Assembly: GCA_945929845.1 (NCBI GenBank) | Contig: CAMEON010000005.1 | Location: 1 to 63,571, forward strand | Reading direction: 5' to 3' | Origin: an uncultured Clostridia bacterium | Lineage (GTDB): Bacteria; Bacillota; Clostridia; Oscillospirales; CAG-272 | Length of the DNA stretch: 63,571 nt | In this document: in pieces, positions 62,018 to 63,571 of the stretch | How positions within the stretch are numbered: the first letter of the stretch is position 1 | Layout: each line of letters begins with the position of its first letter | The notes under the pieces: generated by a model | What the model saw: the letters and a program-made list of their open reading frames with translations, nothing else | Databases searched by the model: none | Told to the model about the DNA's origin: nothing | Program-made: the position numbers and the translations under genes

Positions 62018-63379
62018 TCACTCCAGTATGTCGCAGAGGTCGTGTACCATGGTAGCGGTCAGCTTGGACACAATGACCACGCTGTCGCCTACTTGAATGG
62101 TGTCCTGGCCGTGGGGAATGATGACATTCCCGCCCCGTATGATGGCCGCCACCAGTACGCCCTCCTTGCAGGAGAGACGGGAGAGCGGGGTATCCGTGAC
62201 CTTTGAGTGGTCGCTGACTGTAAACTCGGCGGCCTCTACACGGCCGGAGATCACATGGTACAGCGTCTCCATATTGCTGCCCACCGTGTTGCCGGCGGCT
62301 CGGGCATACCGCTCGATCTGCTCGGCGGTGATATGCTTGGGGTAGATGATGGAGTCCAGCTCCAGGCGCTTGATGACCTCGTCAAAGTCAATGCGGTTGA
62401 TCTTGGTCACGATCTTGCACTTGCCCACGCTCTGAGCGAACAGGGAGAGCATGATGTTCTCCTCGTCCAGGTTGGTCAGTGCCACGAAAGCGCCGGCGTT
62501 GGTAATGCCCTCTTCCAGTAGAAGATCCTTGTCCACTGCGTCCCCGCGTACCACCGTGACATCCGGCCACAGGTTGCTCATGGATTCGCACAGGTTTATG
62601 TCTTTCTCAATGATTTTCACTGCGATACCGCTGCGCCGCAGGATGTCGGTGAGGTAGTGGGTCATCTCTCCTCCGCCGGCAATCAACACATCCTTGACAG
62701 CCCGGGACTTGTAGTTGATCTTCCTGAAGAAGGCGGCTACCTGCCGGGGAGAGGCGATGATGGAGAGAATATCCCGTTCGGAGAAAATGAAATCGCCGTT
62801 GACAATGTATGCCTGATCTCCCCGCTCCACGGTGCAGAACAGCACATCACAGCCAAGACCGGACACGGCCTCCCGCACGGTCATGCCGACGATGGGGCAG
62901 TTTTCCGGCAGGCGGAATTTGATCAGCTCCACCTTCCCCTTGGCGAAGGTGTCGATCTTGATCGCCGAGGGAAAACGCAGGATCCGGGCGATCTCTGCCG
63001 CCGCCGCCTGCTCCGGGTTGATGACCATGGCCAGCCCCAGCTCGTCCTTCAGAAACGCCGCATCCGCATGGTATACCGGATTTTTGACCTGGGCGATGGT
63101 CTTACACTGTCCGGCCATCCGGGCAGTCAAACAACACAGCAGGTTCAGCTCGTCGGATCCGGTCACGGCAATGAGCAGATCCGCCTTGTCGATGCCGGCC
63201 TTGACCTGTACCGCATGGGTGGCTCCGTTGCCTACGATGCCCATGATGTCCTGCCGGCTGATCAGGCTGTTCACCCTGGTGCTGTCCAGGTCAATGACCG
63301 TGATGTTGTTGCCCTCCTCGTTGAGCTGACCGGCCAGCGTCTGTCCGACCTTCCCACAGCCAACAATGATGATGTTCAT
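62018..63379 (-). CDS. trkA: TrkA potassium channel gating protein
   Basis: The 453-residue cytosolic protein has two tandem RCK units. The first begins IIIVGCGKVGQ (residues 3-13) with nucleotide-contact Asp in VIDLD. The second begins VLIAGGGEM near residue 231. Each is followed by a small C-terminal RCK_C domain. NAD(H)- or ATP-dependent changes gate TrkH. MNIIIVG is preferred as start, with GGGAGGG seven bases upstream; an in-frame ATG 17 codons earlier lies inside the promoter leader. It starts the trkA-trkH operon under a strong promoter. Confidence 0.94.
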   Translation of the reverse strand: MNIIIVGCGKVGQTLAGQLNEEGNNITVIDLDSTRVNSLISRQDIMGIVGNGATHAVQVKAGIDKADLLIAVTGSDELNLLCCLTARMAGQCKTIAQVKNPVYHADAAFLKDELGLAMVINPEQAAAAEIARILRFPSAIKIDTFAKGKVELIKFRLPENCPIVGMTVREAVSGLGCDVLFCTVERGDQAYIVNGDFIFSERDILSIIASPRQVAAFFRKINYKSRAVKDVLIAGGGEMTHYLTDILRRSGIAVKIIEKDINLCESMSNLWPDVTVVRGDAVDKDLLLEEGITNAGAFVALTNLDEENIMLSLFAQSVGKCKIVTKINRIDFDEVIKRLELDSIIYPKHITAEQIERYARAAGNTVGSNMETLYHVISGRVEAAEFTVSDHSKVTDTPLSRLSCKEGVLVAAIIRGGNVIIPHGQDTIQVGDSVVIVSKLTATMVHDLCDILE

Positions 63380-63418
63380 GGAGCGCCCTCCCTTGAAGAA
63401 ACATTTCACACATCTGTC

Positions 63419-63447
63419 ATTATACACCATCCTGTGTCAAATGTCAA
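63419..63447 (-). promoter_or_regulatory. Sigma-A promoter of trkA-trkH
   Basis: On the minus strand TTGACA (63442-63447) and TATAAT (63419-63424) are spaced by 17 bases. A second TTGACA-like hexamer overlaps the spacer. The leader to trkA is about 30 bases. Confidence 0.87.
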
Positions 63448-63571
63448 TACTTTATGAAAACGGTTCCGGGTCGCAGGGTGACGGGGTGTTACAGTTCAGC
63501 AGGGGGACAGAGATACGGGAGCCGTAAAAAAGTCAAAAAATGAGCGGATGCGTGGGGTCGAGGGGTCGCAG
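63448..63571. other. Window end without a recognised gene; possible family B end
   Basis: TTACAGTTCAG at 63489-63499 resembles the outer end of family B repeats, but what follows does not match the core. Nothing else is recognised up to the edge. Confidence 0.3.

Overview
The window reads as chromosome of a GC-rich uncultured Clostridia, most likely an Oscillospirales/Ruminococcaceae-type gut bacterium. The evidence is the Gram-positive gene order (the ylm/sepF cluster running into ileS, lspA and a RluA-type synthase), AGGAGG-like ribosome binding sites, textbook sigma-A promoters, lipobox lipoproteins, many glycoside hydrolases, and interspersed hairpin repeats of the sort scattered through such genomes. 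There is no rRNA, CRISPR array, transposase or phage structural gene.

Layout. 1-5.6 kb: two convergent GH106-like glycosidases. 6-10.2 kb: a leftward run serC-serA-PHP phosphoesterase-AlkD-like DNA glycosylase under one strong promoter. 10.4-19.1 kb: leftward alanyl-tRNA editing protein, a large surface GH71/GH99-like protein, GH36 alpha-galactosidase, a degenerate ThyX-like protein and (beyond a MITE) an SGNH hydrolase. 19.2-26.4 kb: leftward MoxR ATPase, DUF58 protein and transmembrane transglutaminase. 26.4-28.7 kb: an orphan sugar-binding lipoprotein and xanthine phosphoribosyltransferase. 28.9-31.5 kb: dapA and, divergently, queA. 31.5-32.4 kb: a lower-GC DUF4160/DUF2442-HTH pair resembling a self-regulated toxin-antitoxin module. 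32.4-43.5 kb: MBL hydrolase, miaA, HlyD-like protein, yggS, sepF, yggT, ylmH, ileS, lspA and rluA-family housekeeping genes. 43.5-48.5 kb: a GH-A-like hydrolase, a HAD phosphatase and a GH71/GH99-like lipoprotein paralogous to the one at 14-18 kb. 48.6-50.6 kb: metG. 50.6-52.7 kb: an AT-rich stretch with a small DUF6514-like gene, two leftward tRNA genes (Leu-UAA and initiator Met) and a compound repeat. 52.7-60.5 kb: a LacI regulator and a GH28 pectinase-like surface protein between two copies of one oxidoreductase gene that share about 1.23 kb of apparently identical DNA. 60.6-63.4 kb: leftward trkA-trkH potassium uptake operon.

How it fits together. The carbohydrate genes form small dispersed units rather than one PUL: rhamnosidase-like, alpha-galactosidase, endo-acting GH71/99-like and GH28 enzymes fit pectin or host/plant heteroglycan breakdown, with the Gfo/Idh oxidoreductases and the solute-binding lipoprotein as likely downstream partners. 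Housekeeping genes (serine synthesis, tRNA modification, aminoacyl-tRNA synthetases, division) lie between them.

The points most worth a second look are the DUF4160/DUF2442-HTH module with a palindrome inside its promoter and 10-bp flanking direct repeats; the ThyX-fold protein without the ThyX signature; a repeat family whose internal hairpins are swapped or lost between copies; the paralogous genes identical only internally; a shared C-terminal Gly-Cys/TM/Arg anchor; and an initiator tRNA gene with an extra T-stem base. All functional calls come from reading the sequence; no database search was run.
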